Positions 55,816 to 63,045 of a DNA stretch of 63,045 bases are shown here, in pieces. Position 1 is the first letter of the stretch; every line of letters starts with the position of its first letter. Source of the DNA: Clostridia bacterium (GTDB lineage Bacteria > Bacillota > Clostridia > Christensenellales > Aristaeellaceae); assembly GCA_017549335.1 (NCBI GenBank), contig JAFYVB010000014.1:1-63045 (forward strand), given 5' to 3'. The position numbers were made by a program, and so were the translations under genes. The notes beneath the pieces are model-generated. The model saw nothing but the letters and a program-made list of their open reading frames with translations. It ran no database searches and was not told where the DNA came from.

Positions 55816-56340
55816 ATGATCTCATGGCTTGAAAAGCGGGGCAGTGTAATACTGATCGTCATTTGTGCGCTGGTGGTTCTCTTTTCGGCGCTGTATACGC
55901 GGCAGGATGACCTGAAGCGTGCGGCTGCCAAAAACGCCGCAGCTGACAAAAGCGACACCCTTAAAAACGTCCCTTTGTTTTGTGCGCCCGTCGCTTCTGT
56001 ACCTGTACAGGCCTACCGCGGCGTATTCAAAAGCGAAAGCGGATTGTGGCAGCTTGACCCCTATGTGCGTTACACCGTTAAAAAGGGCGATCAAATTCTT
56101 TCTCCCTGCGGCGGGATCATTGCTTCCGCAGATAAGCAGCACGTCGTCATCCGCGCTGAGGACGATCTCGTTTTTGCGTTAACAGGAAGCTTTGATCCCT
56201 TCCCGCAAAGCGGCAGCACCGTCTCCGCCGGCACGGAAATTGCCGTATGCGCTTCTTCGGGCGTTTTGCTTTTCAGCCTTACAAAAGACGGAAATACCCT
56301 GGATCCCCTTTCCTATCTCACTCCCCGGGAGGTATTTTGA
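55816..56340 (+). CDS. Membrane-anchored degenerate M23 (LytM-fold) protein
   Basis: 174 residues. N-terminal membrane segment (SVILIVICALVVLFSALY, about 10-27), a charged linker, then a ~100-residue domain reading like an M23 peptidase fold: KGDQILSPCGGIIASAD, HVVIRAEDDLVFALTGS, GSTVSAGTEIAVCASSGVLLFSL, NTLDPLSYL. The HxxxD and HxH zinc ligands of active M23 enzymes are absent, so it is probably a non-catalytic partner, as known for some LytM proteins that control amidases. GGAGG lies 12 bases upstream of the ATG. Its TGA stop directly abuts the glmS ATG. Confidence 0.75.
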   Translation: MISWLEKRGSVILIVICALVVLFSALYTRQDDLKRAAAKNAAADKSDTLKNVPLFCAPVASVPVQAYRGVFKSESGLWQLDPYVRYTVKKGDQILSPCGGIIASADKQHVVIRAEDDLVFALTGSFDPFPQSGSTVSAGTEIAVCASSGVLLFSLTKDGNTLDPLSYLTPREVF

Positions 56341-58116
56341 ATGTGCGGCATCATGGGCTATATCGGCAGCGGCAATGCGCAGGATATTCTTTTGAAGGGA
56401 CTTGAAACGCTTAGCTATCGCGGCTACGACAGCGCAGGCATCGCCATCCAGCAGGAGGGCGCGCTGCACGTCGTAAAGACTCGCGGGCAGATCGATGATC
56501 TGCGAAAAAAATGCGCCGCATCACAGCTTTCGGGAACGCTGGGTATTGGACATACCCGCTGGGCGACCCACGGCGAAGCGAATGATTTGAATGCTCATCC
56601 GCACACTGACGGACGCGGACGCATTGCCATCGTCCATAACGGCATCATCGAAAACCACCTGCAGCTGCGCAATATGCTCACTGAGCGGGGATATACCTTC
56701 GTATCGGATACCGATACCGAATGCGCCGCCCATCTTCTGCATTTTCTCTATGACGGCGATCTTTTGCGATCCCTGCTTTTGACCGCCCGATATCTGACAG
56801 GCAGCTACGCCATTGCCGCCGTGTGCGCAGACGATCCCTCAGCGCTGTACTGCATCCGCTCCGGCAGTCCCCTTGTTTTGGGAACGTGCTCCGGCGAAGC
56901 CTTTCTATCATCGGACATCCCCGCGCTTTTGCCCTATACCCGGGACGTCACCGTTCCCGAAGACGGAGAAACCGCCGTTCTCCGGCGCACGGGCATTCAG
57001 ATATACAATGCCAAAGGCCGGCCGCGCAAAAGCACTTCCTTTCACGTATCGTGGGACGTTCAAAGCGCCGAAAAGGGTGATTATCCCCACTATATGCTCA
57101 AGGAGATCCATCAGCAGCCCCAAGTGCTTGCCTCCCCGCCCGTCACGTCCCATAAGACGCTTAACTCCCCGCAGCAAGCGCTGCTGCTGGGCTGCGGAAC
57201 GGCCTATCACGCCTGTTTGCTGGGCGCCTATTATATCGAACGGCTCAGCGGCATCCCTGCGCATCCCGAAATTGCCAGCGAATATGCCAGCCGCATCGCT
57301 TTCCCCTACAAAAACTGCGCATGCATTGCCGTGAGCCAAAGCGGCGAAACCGCAGATACCCTTTCCGCCGCCCACACAGCCGTAAACCGGGGAGCGAACC
57401 TGATCGCGCTGACCAACACGCTGGGATCCTCACTTTCCCGCATGGCATCGGCTGCACTGGTCACCCCCGCAGGCCCCGAACTGGCCGTTGCCAGCACAAA
57501 GGCGTATACGTCCCAGGCGCTGGCTCTTTTGCACCTGGCACGAAGCTGGGGAGCGCAGCTTGGGAAAGAGGAAGATCCGCTGTTTGAAGAACATTTGCAG
57601 CATTTACCCGCTTGGGCAAATGAAGCACTGAAAACCGAAAAGCTGCTGAAGGCATACATCGATCCCCGTGCAGACAAGCCGCTTTTCTTCTTCATCGGCC
57701 GCGGCGCGGATGCCGTGACCGCCAAGGAAGCGGCCCTCAAATTCAAGGAGATCACTTACATCCCATCCGAGGCGTATCCCGCGGGGGAGCTGAAGCATGG
57801 CGCCATTGCGCTGATCCACCCCGGCATGCCTGTGATTGCCGTCTGCACGCAGCCGCAGTGGGTGCACAAAACGCTGATCAATCTCTCCGAATGCCGTGCC
57901 CGCGGCGCTGAGTGCGTATGCTTCTGTCTTCCGCACATGGAAAAAGAGGCACGGGAGGCGGCGGACTTTGTTTTCACACTGCCCGATATGCCGCCGCTGC
58001 TTGCGCCCATCATCTCCATCATTCCGCTGCAGTTGCTGGCCTACTATGCCGCCTGCAAACGTGGGCTTAATGTGGACAAGCCGCGGAATCTGGCAAAATC
58101 GGTGACGGTGGAGTAG
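56341..58116 (+). CDS. glmS: Glutamine-fructose-6-phosphate aminotransferase
   Basis: 591 residues. First step of UDP-GlcNAc synthesis. MCGIMGYIG gives the N-terminal nucleophile Cys2; RGYDSAG, GHTRWATHG and NGIIEN complete the glutaminase domain (1-235). Two SIS domains follow (LLGCGTAYHACLLG, SQSGETADTL, GSSLSRMA; FFIGRGADAVTAKEAALKFKEI, EAYPAGELKHG). The C-terminal DKPRNLAKSVTVE is family-typical. A little shorter than E. coli GlmS (609). It starts right at the stop of the M23-like gene; no glmS ribozyme leader is possible there. Confidence 0.95.
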   Translation: MCGIMGYIGSGNAQDILLKGLETLSYRGYDSAGIAIQQEGALHVVKTRGQIDDLRKKCAASQLSGTLGIGHTRWATHGEANDLNAHPHTDGRGRIAIVHNGIIENHLQLRNMLTERGYTFVSDTDTECAAHLLHFLYDGDLLRSLLLTARYLTGSYAIAAVCADDPSALYCIRSGSPLVLGTCSGEAFLSSDIPALLPYTRDVTVPEDGETAVLRRTGIQIYNAKGRPRKSTSFHVSWDVQSAEKGDYPHYMLKEIHQQPQVLASPPVTSHKTLNSPQQALLLGCGTAYHACLLGAYYIERLSGIPAHPEIASEYASRIAFPYKNCACIAVSQSGETADTLSAAHTAVNRGANLIALTNTLGSSLSRMASAALVTPAGPELAVASTKAYTSQALALLHLARSWGAQLGKEEDPLFEEHLQHLPAWANEALKTEKLLKAYIDPRADKPLFFFIGRGADAVTAKEAALKFKEITYIPSEAYPAGELKHGAIALIHPGMPVIAVCTQPQWVHKTLINLSECRARGAECVCFCLPHMEKEAREAADFVFTLPDMPPLLAPIISIIPLQLLAYYAACKRGLNVDKPRNLAKSVTVE

Positions 58117-58125
58117 GCATGGGGA

Positions 58126-58179
58126 GGAGAACGCTTCTTTTTGAAAGGAGAACGTTTCTCTTTTGAGTCAAAAGAGAAA
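58126..58179. repeat. Near-direct repeat plus perfect palindrome
   Basis: GGAGAACGCTTCTTTTTGA (58126-58144) recurs with two changes at 58147-58166. The second copy runs into a perfect inverted repeat, TTTCTCTTTTGA/TCAAAAGAGAAA (58155-58166, 58168-58179), with a 1-base loop. Confidence 0.85.
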
Positions 58180-58277
58180 GCGGGCAGTGCCCGCTCCCTG
58201 TGCCGATCATATTGTGTGCAGGCACAGTCCATCCCACGTGGACAAACTTGGATGCAGGGGTAACGCCGCTACGGCGG

Positions 58278-58360
58278 CTACACCTCATCAGTCGCCTTAG
58301 CAGGCGACAGCTTCCCCTCAAGGGGAAGGTGGCGAGTGGAACGAGCCGGATGAGGTGTAG
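58278..58360. repeat. MITE-like 83-base element with cloverleaf fold
   Basis: Perfect 12-base terminal inverted repeats, CTACACCTCATC (58278-58289) and GATGAGGTGTAG (58349-58360). Inside are two perfect hairpins, GTCGCC/GGCGAC (58291-58308) and CTTCCCCT/AGGGGAAG (58311-58328), and a weaker third, GGC/GCC. The element carries no coding capacity. Very similar dispersed sequences are, from memory, common in gut Clostridia genomes. Confidence 0.8.
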
Positions 58361-58411
58361 TCCTCCGCAGAGGACGTAACTCTTCCCCCGCGGGCGACAG
58401 CACTCAATCAC

Positions 58412-58530
58412 ACGGCAGGCCGATGGCGCAGCCATCGTGTCCGTGTAACGGACAAAAAAAGAGAGGAAAGACCGTTGGGCAAGCTTGCTTGCACGTACGG
58501 GCTTAACTCTCTTTTTGTATTGCCTGCCGT
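58412..58530. repeat. Second nested palindromic element (119 bases)
   Basis: Terminal arms ACGGCAGGC (58412-58420) and GCCTGCCGT (58522-58530). Inside are hairpins CGATGGC/GCCATCG (58421-58437) and GTCCGT/ACGGAC (58439-58453). An inner stem AAAAAGAGAG/CTCTCTTTTT (58456-58465, 58507-58516) encloses a further CCGT...GCAAGC/GCTTGC...ACGG hairpin. Confidence 0.8.
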
Positions 58531-58570
58531 AACATTTACGCAGACCAAAGATTGGTTTTCGGGAGGGTTA

Positions 58571-58607
58571 TAGGGAGGGGCTTTGGCCTTCCAAAGCCGC
58601 CTCCCTA
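58571..58607. repeat. Long perfect hairpin next to phosphatase gene
   Basis: TAGGGAGG-GGCTTTGG (58571-58586) pairs with CCAAAGCC-G-CCTCCCTA (58591-58607): 16 pairs with one bulge. No T-run follows on either strand, so it is at best an atypical terminator for the minus-strand gene. Confidence 0.75.
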
Positions 58608-58619
58608 TCGTTTCCCCCA

Positions 58620-59249
58620 TCAATTCGTACCGTCCGTTACCTTTACCCCGGCCAGCTTTCCGCCCACATTCCAGTGGATGATCTGCCATTCGCCGGTCTT
58701 GCGGTTCAGCCGCAGCACGCACACGCCGCAGTTGCTCACCAGCAGCGGGAAGCCGCCTAAAGGCTGATGGAGCAAGCCCGCCGCGATGCCGCGCATCAAT
58801 CCGCCGTGGCTGACGGCAGCCACGCACTTCACATCCTCGGGCAGCTGTTCCATTTGCTTAAGGAAGGCTGCGCCGCGGGCGATGGCATGCTCGGCGTTTT
58901 CGCCGCCTACCAGATCAAACGCCCACGTTGCGCGGACGCGGTCATACAGTTCGCCGTACTCCTTGGCGCAAGCAGCATGGCTCTTTCCTGCCAGATCGCC
59001 GGAATTGATCTCCCGCAGCAATTCACAATACTCCCGCGTTTGCTCCTTGCCAAAGGCATTGTCAAAGGTCTGCACCGTGCGGTAAATATCGCTGCAATAA
59101 AAGCGATCAAAGGGAATATCCCGCAGCAGTTTGCCTACCGCCTTCGCCTGAGAAACACCAAGCTCTGTCAGCGGAACGGGCAGCCAGCCGGCATGAGCTT
59201 TATCTCTGTTGGTCACGGATTCGCCGTGACGGATAAGATACAGATCCAT
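58620..59249 (-). CDS. Histidine phosphatase family protein
   Basis: 209 residues. LYLIRHGESVTN holds the catalytic RHG His, REINSGDLAG the acid, and AAVSHGGLMRGI the second His. YCSDIYRTVQTF matches the S-x-x-x-R-x-x-x-T region. It is a phosphoglycerate-mutase-type phosphatase like the one at 19.5 kb but not a close copy. Its start overlaps the stop of the flavoprotein gene by 1 base (TAATG), so the two are coupled. Substrate unknown. Confidence 0.88.
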   Translation of the reverse strand: MDLYLIRHGESVTNRDKAHAGWLPVPLTELGVSQAKAVGKLLRDIPFDRFYCSDIYRTVQTFDNAFGKEQTREYCELLREINSGDLAGKSHAACAKEYGELYDRVRATWAFDLVGGENAEHAIARGAAFLKQMEQLPEDVKCVAAVSHGGLMRGIAAGLLHQPLGGFPLLVSNCGVCVLRLNRKTGEWQIIHWNVGGKLAGVKVTDGTN

Positions 59250-61069
59250 TATACCACCTCAAAATTGAACAGATGGGCCACAGAGCTGCCGTAATCTTCC
59301 ACCTTCAGTTCGCTCTGATACGTGCTAAGCGGCACAAAGCGCACAGCCTTGGCCGTGATATCCAGCTTTTCGCGGATGAAGCGCTGATGGTTGTCCGCCT
59401 TTTCGTAAACCACGCTCCAGGCGCCGTTTTCATCCTGCGCTTCGATCTTGAAATGCTTGATCAGGCACTTGGGGAAGCCGAAGGTGGTGTTATTGTGGCT
59501 GGCAGCAAAGAACAGCACGCTGCTGGTATGCAGACCGTCGGGATTGCCGTCGGTGAATTCACGGTTCAGGTCGCTGTCCAATACCAGACGGAAGCCGTTT
59601 ATGTGCGTCATTTCATCAAAGGTATAGGTAACAGCCTTGTTGGTTTTGCCGAAATAGCCGTTATCTTTGCCCCAGATGCGGCGGTCAAGGCCGTTGATCA
59701 GATCGGAGCAATCGCCATAGTCGGCGGTGAGCTTGGCCTTGAGGGCCAGGGGCGAGATCTTGCGGCGGAAGCCGGGCAGGAAGCAATCGTCTTCCATCAG
59801 CTGATCCTGAATTTCAGTGATCTTCTGCTGACCGGCCTGACGGGGCGTAAGGCCATGCTTTACGGCGATGGCAGCGGCGGTACCAACCGCCTGACCGATC
59901 ACGCCGATGGTGCCCATCACGCGGGTGGAGCTGAAGGCCACATGGGAAGCGGAAATATTGCGGCCCGCGAACATGAGATTGCCGATGTTTTTAGAATACA
60001 GGCTGCGGTAGGGAATGCCGTAGGGCTCGCTCAGACGGCGCTTTTGCAGATGCTTGCCGCCTTTGGCGTCCATGTAGAAGCCGCCGGGCAGATGGTTATC
60101 GATCTGCCAGCCGCCGTAGGCCACGGTATCCTCAAACACGGGGCAGTTTTCCACGTCGTGCTGCGTCATGATATAATCGCCCACATAGCGGCGGCTCTCA
60201 CGCTTGCCGGGCAGGAAGCCGATCCATTCAAGCTCCCAGTTCTCCGCGCCGTGGTCGCCGTGATTCTTGATATGATCCCACACGCCGAAAGCGATCTTCA
60301 GCAGCTCGTCGCGCACTTCTTCGGTATCGTCGATGCTGTTTTGCATACCGCCCAGCTCGATCCAGTAGAAATTGGTGTTCATGGCATACAGATCGTGGGG
60401 CTTGTTGTTCATGGCGTCGTCATCGGGGAACTTGTGCGCCCAGGCAGGAGGCGTGTAGCTGACGGGATGATCGGTTTCGCGGCACTGGATCATCAGGCTC
60501 ATGCCCATGGTATGATTGTCCGCTGCTTCCAGACCGAATTCCTCGTTGAACTCGGTTTTGGCTTCGCGGCCTACCTTGTATTCGGCGCCGGTCAGGGGCG
60601 CGAGGATGCTGTCACCCGAGGCATCGACAAAGATCTTTGCTTCGACTTCGTGCCACAGATAGGTGGTCAGCTGGAAGCCTCGGATCAGCTTGATATCGCT
60701 GCCATCCATTTCGGCGTCGCAGCAGGAGCAGTTGAGCAAAAGCTCAATGTTCTCTTCAAAGCGCACCATTTCGTACAGCAGCGCATCCCACGTGGTAAAG
60801 TTGCGGGTGGGGTTGCGGTGCATATTTTCCAGCATCAATTCTTCCATGATGCCCGTTTCCTGCAGATCGCGCACACGGGTGCCGGCGCCGGAGATCCACA
60901 TACGAATCTCGCTGGAGCAGTTGCCGCCCAGCACGGGACGATCCTGCATCAAAACGACCTTTGCGCCCTGGCGCGCCGCAGAAATAGCCGTGAACATGCC
61001 GCCGATGCCGCCGCCCACAACGCAGATATCCGCCTGATGACGGATGGTTTTCAGCTTGGTATTGAACAT
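59249..61069 (-). CDS. FAD-dependent oxidoreductase (FAD_oxidored family)
   Basis: 606 residues. The N-terminal dinucleotide fold is ADICVVGGGIGGMFTAISAARQG (13-35). RPVLGGNCSSEIRMWISG follows, with a conserved GGxxS/Cys segment as in PF12831 flavoproteins. FVDASGDSILAPLTGA and NLMFAGRNISASHVAF complete the FAD site. The C-terminal ~150 residues form a beta domain (ITAKAVRFVPLSTYQSEL) resembling a carbohydrate-binding fold. No signal peptide. Family function is poorly known; members often sit in carbohydrate loci. AGGAGG precedes the ATG. Confidence 0.87.
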   Translation of the reverse strand: MFNTKLKTIRHQADICVVGGGIGGMFTAISAARQGAKVVLMQDRPVLGGNCSSEIRMWISGAGTRVRDLQETGIMEELMLENMHRNPTRNFTTWDALLYEMVRFEENIELLLNCSCCDAEMDGSDIKLIRGFQLTTYLWHEVEAKIFVDASGDSILAPLTGAEYKVGREAKTEFNEEFGLEAADNHTMGMSLMIQCRETDHPVSYTPPAWAHKFPDDDAMNNKPHDLYAMNTNFYWIELGGMQNSIDDTEEVRDELLKIAFGVWDHIKNHGDHGAENWELEWIGFLPGKRESRRYVGDYIMTQHDVENCPVFEDTVAYGGWQIDNHLPGGFYMDAKGGKHLQKRRLSEPYGIPYRSLYSKNIGNLMFAGRNISASHVAFSSTRVMGTIGVIGQAVGTAAAIAVKHGLTPRQAGQQKITEIQDQLMEDDCFLPGFRRKISPLALKAKLTADYGDCSDLINGLDRRIWGKDNGYFGKTNKAVTYTFDEMTHINGFRLVLDSDLNREFTDGNPDGLHTSSVLFFAASHNNTTFGFPKCLIKHFKIEAQDENGAWSVVYEKADNHQRFIREKLDITAKAVRFVPLSTYQSELKVEDYGSSVAHLFNFEVV

Positions 61070-61096
61070 TTTTCTTTCCTCCTGTATATGCAGTAC

Positions 61097-61780
61097 TTAT
61101 TCTTCAAACAACAGTTTCTCAAGCTCTGCCATGGTGGCGGCGCGATAGGTAGCCTTGCTCTTTTCCTGCCAGCGATGGCCGTACAGCGCGCCCACCATGC
61201 CGTATTCCACGGCCCCGTCCACGTCGGTCACGGGATTATCTCCCACCATCAGCGTACGGCTCAGATCGGTTTCCCCCGAATGCTTGAAAATGTAGTCAAA
61301 ATACTTGGCGCTGGGCTTCATGGCACCCACCTCGTCAGCGGCAAATTTGCCGGTGAGATATTTGGCAAGCCCCGCATTGGCCACGCGGCCGTTCATCACT
61401 TCGCCGATGCCATTGGAGGCGGTAAACACCCGAACGCCCGCTTCCTGAAGCCGCTTGAGCAGATGCTCTGCTCCCACGGTGGCATCATAAGCATGAGCCA
61501 GCTGATCCAGGAACCACGGCGCCACTTCCTCCGCACTTTTGTGGAAGGGATGAATCTTGAACAGCCGTTCAAAGCGCATCACATACAGTCTTTCCCTTGT
61601 GATCTCGCCGCGATCAAGATATACCCACAGCTGCCTGTTGATCTCGCGGTACTCATCCCCCACGTCATCCCCTACAATCTGCCCCTGTTGGGCGTAGAGC
61701 TCGCGGATAATGCGCCGCTCGGATGTGGGCGTGTCCATCAAACAGTAATCAATATCAAAAAAGATGGTGGAAAACTTCAT
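61097..61780 (-). CDS. HAD-superfamily phosphatase (YjjG/nucleotidase-like)
   Basis: 227 residues. FFDIDYCLMDT is HAD motif I (DxD), TASNG motif II, GAMKPSAKYFDYIF motif III (Lys), and MVGDNPVTDVDGAVEYGM motif IV (DxxxD). The helical cap between motifs I and II is of the type seen in YjjG 5'-nucleotidases. Substrate is not certain. ATG 61780 is chosen because GGAGG lies 9 bases upstream. The flavoprotein gene starts 27 bases downstream in the same direction. Confidence 0.88.
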   Translation of the reverse strand: MKFSTIFFDIDYCLMDTPTSERRIIRELYAQQGQIVGDDVGDEYREINRQLWVYLDRGEITRERLYVMRFERLFKIHPFHKSAEEVAPWFLDQLAHAYDATVGAEHLLKRLQEAGVRVFTASNGIGEVMNGRVANAGLAKYLTGKFAADEVGAMKPSAKYFDYIFKHSGETDLSRTLMVGDNPVTDVDGAVEYGMVGALYGHRWQEKSKATYRAATMAELEKLLFEE

Positions 61781-61891
61781 TTGCATTTGCCTCCGGCAAT
61801 AGATAAACATCTATTTTATTATATTTTTTCTTTGCCGCTTTCGTCCTTGCGTTTTGTGACTGAATGTATGTTTTTTTACGTCACAATATGC

Positions 61892-61932
61892 AAAAAAATC
61901 GTGCCCTGCAACCTTGTATTTGCAGAGCACGA
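61892..61932 (-). terminator. Rho-independent terminator
   Basis: Minus-strand stem CGTGC-CTGCAA region pairing with TTGCAG-GCACG, then TTTTTTT, after the flavin reductase gene. Confidence 0.85.
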
Positions 61933-61945
61933 CTATTTTAACGGA

Positions 61946-62545
61946 TCAGCGCAGATCCTTCATCCTTCTTTTGAGCACTTCGTCGGAGGCAACGCTGTAA
62001 CCGAAAAAGCCCATGGCCTCGCCCAGCGCATAATAGGTGCCGTGGCTGTACGCCGTCAGTTCGGCGCGGCGAAGGTCGATCTTGCCGTTTTCATCCATGA
62101 TCTCAGGCGCAACGCCCATGCCCACGATACGGGCAACAAAAGCATCATGGGAGCCCAGCTCAAGCACGTGCTCCACCTTGCAGGCCAGATACAGCGGACT
62201 TTCGCCGATGGCAGGCGTATACTGCATTTCGGGCACATCCACAGCCGTCAGGCCGCAGGCAGAAAACTTATCCACGTCACGACCCGATTTAACGCCGCAG
62301 AAATCGCAGGCTTTCAGTTGATTTCTGCCCACGAGATTGATGACAAACTCTCCGCTCTCGCGGATGATATGATGGGAATGGCGTTCCTTGCGCACCGATA
62401 TCGATACCATAGGCGGCTGGCTGCACACCGTTCCCGCCCATGCGATGGTGATGATGTTGGGTTTCTCGCCCTCCGACGCACAACTGACCATCACTGCGGG
62501 AACGGGGCAAAGCAGCGTGCCGGGCTTTAACAGTTCAAAGGCCAT
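61946..62545 (-). CDS. Flavin reductase family protein (FMN-binding split barrel)
   Basis: 199 residues. NIITIAWAGTVCSQPPMVSISVRKERHSHHII is the FMN-contact part of the family, and EFVINLVGRNQLKACDFCG with SGRDVDKF follows. Such proteins either reduce free flavin with NAD(P)H or hold FMN for electron transfer. It sits near an FAD oxidoreductase but in a separate transcript. AAGGAGG precedes ATG 62545. Confidence 0.92.
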   Translation of the reverse strand: MAFELLKPGTLLCPVPAVMVSCASEGEKPNIITIAWAGTVCSQPPMVSISVRKERHSHHIIRESGEFVINLVGRNQLKACDFCGVKSGRDVDKFSACGLTAVDVPEMQYTPAIGESPLYLACKVEHVLELGSHDAFVARIVGMGVAPEIMDENGKIDLRRAELTAYSHGTYYALGEAMGFFGYSVASDEVLKRRMKDLR

Positions 62546-62576
62546 GGGACATTCCTCCTTACAGGGTATCCTATGA

Positions 62577-62609
62577 AAAATGCGGGACGGTCATGCGCCG
62601 CCCCGCATC
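62577..62609 (-). terminator. Rho-independent terminator
   Basis: Minus-strand GC stem (GATGCGGGGCGG... to ...CCGTCCCGCAT) followed by TTTTT, after lepB. Confidence 0.75.
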
Positions 62610-62619
62610 AAAGACAACA

Positions 62620-63045
62620 TTATTCCACCATACCGAAATTGCTCAGCGGCCAGACCACCATCTGCACATGACCCACGATCATATCCGAGGAGATGGGGCC
62701 CACGGAGCGGGAGTCATTGGAGTTGCCGCGGTTGTCGCCCACTACAAAGTACTGATCGGCGCCCAGCGTGAAGGGCCCCATGTTTTCGTGGGACTTGATC
62801 TGCATGTCGATATGGGATTCGTCCACCATTTCATCGTTGATGTAGAACACGCCGTCACGGATCTCCACTTTGTCGCCGGGCAGCGCTACAAGGCGCTTGA
62901 CAAACAGCGTGTGGTTGGTCAGCGTCACTTCAAACGAACCGCCCAGAGAGAAGTTGGTTTGGGTATTGCGGTTGGGATAACGGCAGATGATGACGTCGCC
63001 GCGCTGGTAATTGCCGTTCCAGTATTCGGGCTTGGTAACCAGCAC
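62620..63045 (-). CDS. lepB: Signal peptidase I, 3' part (cut by window edge)
   Basis: The last ~142 codons; the N-terminal membrane anchor and catalytic Ser region lie beyond base 63045. Visible: RGDVIICRYPN (box C area), LFVKRLVALPGDKVEIRDG with the catalytic Lys (box D), and FVVGDNRGNSNDSRSVGPIS (box E). It removes signal peptides from the many secreted proteins outside the membrane. The frame is open to the edge. Confidence 0.94.
   Translation of the reverse strand: MLVTKPEYWNGNYQRGDVIICRYPNRNTQTNFSLGGSFEVTLTNHTLFVKRLVALPGDKVEIRDGVFYINDEMVDESHIDMQIKSHENMGPFTLGADQYFVVGDNRGNSNDSRSVGPISSDMIVGHVQMVVWPLSNFGMVE

Larger units (their letters stand above)
58117..58619. other. Intergenic region dense in palindromic elements
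   Basis: About 500 bases without a credible gene. A chain of inverted repeats fills most of it, described below: two near-direct repeats, a 12-base-arm palindrome, two larger MITE-like elements, and a long hairpin next to the phosphatase gene. Short hairpins also occur at 58180-58194 (GCGGGCA/TGCCCGC), 58227-58243 and 58360-58375 (GTCCTC/GAGGAC). Confidence 0.8.

Noticed and set aside
52930-56340. Long plus-strand frame across coaE and polA
   Set aside because: Mostly antisense to coaE and polA; only its last 525 bases (from 55816) are a real gene with its own start.
56270-56340. Possible glmS ribozyme
   Set aside because: The sequence directly upstream of glmS is coding (M23-like protein), leaving no space for the leader ribozyme.
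58117-58619. CRISPR array or tRNA in the palindrome-rich region
   Set aside because: No regularly spaced identical repeats; the cloverleaf-like element lacks an acceptor end, anticodon arm and T-loop sequence.
59273-62530. Long plus-strand frame opposite the FAD oxidoreductase, HAD and flavin reductase genes
   Set aside because: Antisense shadow; the opposite frames have clear family motifs and ribosome sites.

Overview
The window is about 63 kb of chromosome from a Gram-positive, probably anaerobic, member of the Clostridia. Evidence for this: strong AAGGAGG ribosome sites before almost every gene, TTGACA/TATAAT promoters, a T-box leader on leuS, a DegV protein, PFL/UPF0210 with its ACT partner, an ABC-rich and secreted-protein-rich content, and by eye a GC content in the mid-50s percent. 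I see no rRNA, tRNA, insertion sequence, prophage or CRISPR array. A gut or rumen Christensenellales/Oscillospirales-type organism is my guess; there is no marker here that settles it.

Left part (1-15.7 kb). The 5' end of leuS runs off the left edge, behind a T-box. Next come obgE, an esterase, an amidohydrolase, a lipase and a 43-residue small protein. A minus-strand block holds an ArsC-like protein, rsfS and a fused nadD-yqeK gene. An ECF sigma factor with a translationally coupled membrane partner follows. Then a minus-strand run holds pcp, a tandem acetyltransferase, a very divergent GMP-synthase-like protein, a CHAP/peptidoglycan-binding hydrolase and mntP.

Middle part (15.7-35.2 kb). 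This holds a FliB-like Cys-rich protein, a three-gene cluster (Gfo/Idh/MocA oxidoreductase plus two TIM-barrel isomerase-like proteins), a phosphatase, and a DeoR regulator with a P-loop kinase, divergent from a GpsA-like dehydrogenase. It continues with an M48 protease, a CaCA cation antiporter, a PHP phosphoesterase, an M28 peptidase with a membrane insert, the ACT/UPF0210 pair, a TetR-ABC export operon, secreted GDSL and thioredoxin-like proteins, aroD, and the SRP RNA gene.

Right part (35.2-63 kb). A sugar-type ABC importer (binding protein, two-cassette ATPase, permease) is followed by a NemR-like TetR gene and two exported covalent-FMN proteins. One is a fumarate-reductase-superfamily flavoprotein; the other is a Tat-exported C_GCAxxG_C_C/FMN_bind fusion. 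These two carry matching CCGG operator pairs at their promoters and are the best candidate for a new system: an extracellular flavin-based reductase with an unknown electron acceptor. Further right are degV, pyrimidine-nucleoside phosphorylase, a secreted unknown with a zinc-ribbon/TPR-like membrane protein and an acyltransferase, and the polA-coaE-transglycosylase-binding protein operon. A degenerate M23 protein precedes glmS, and then comes a 500-base intergenic region packed with palindromic elements. The window ends with a phosphatase-flavoprotein pair, a HAD phosphatase, a flavin reductase and the 3' part of lepB, which runs off the right edge.
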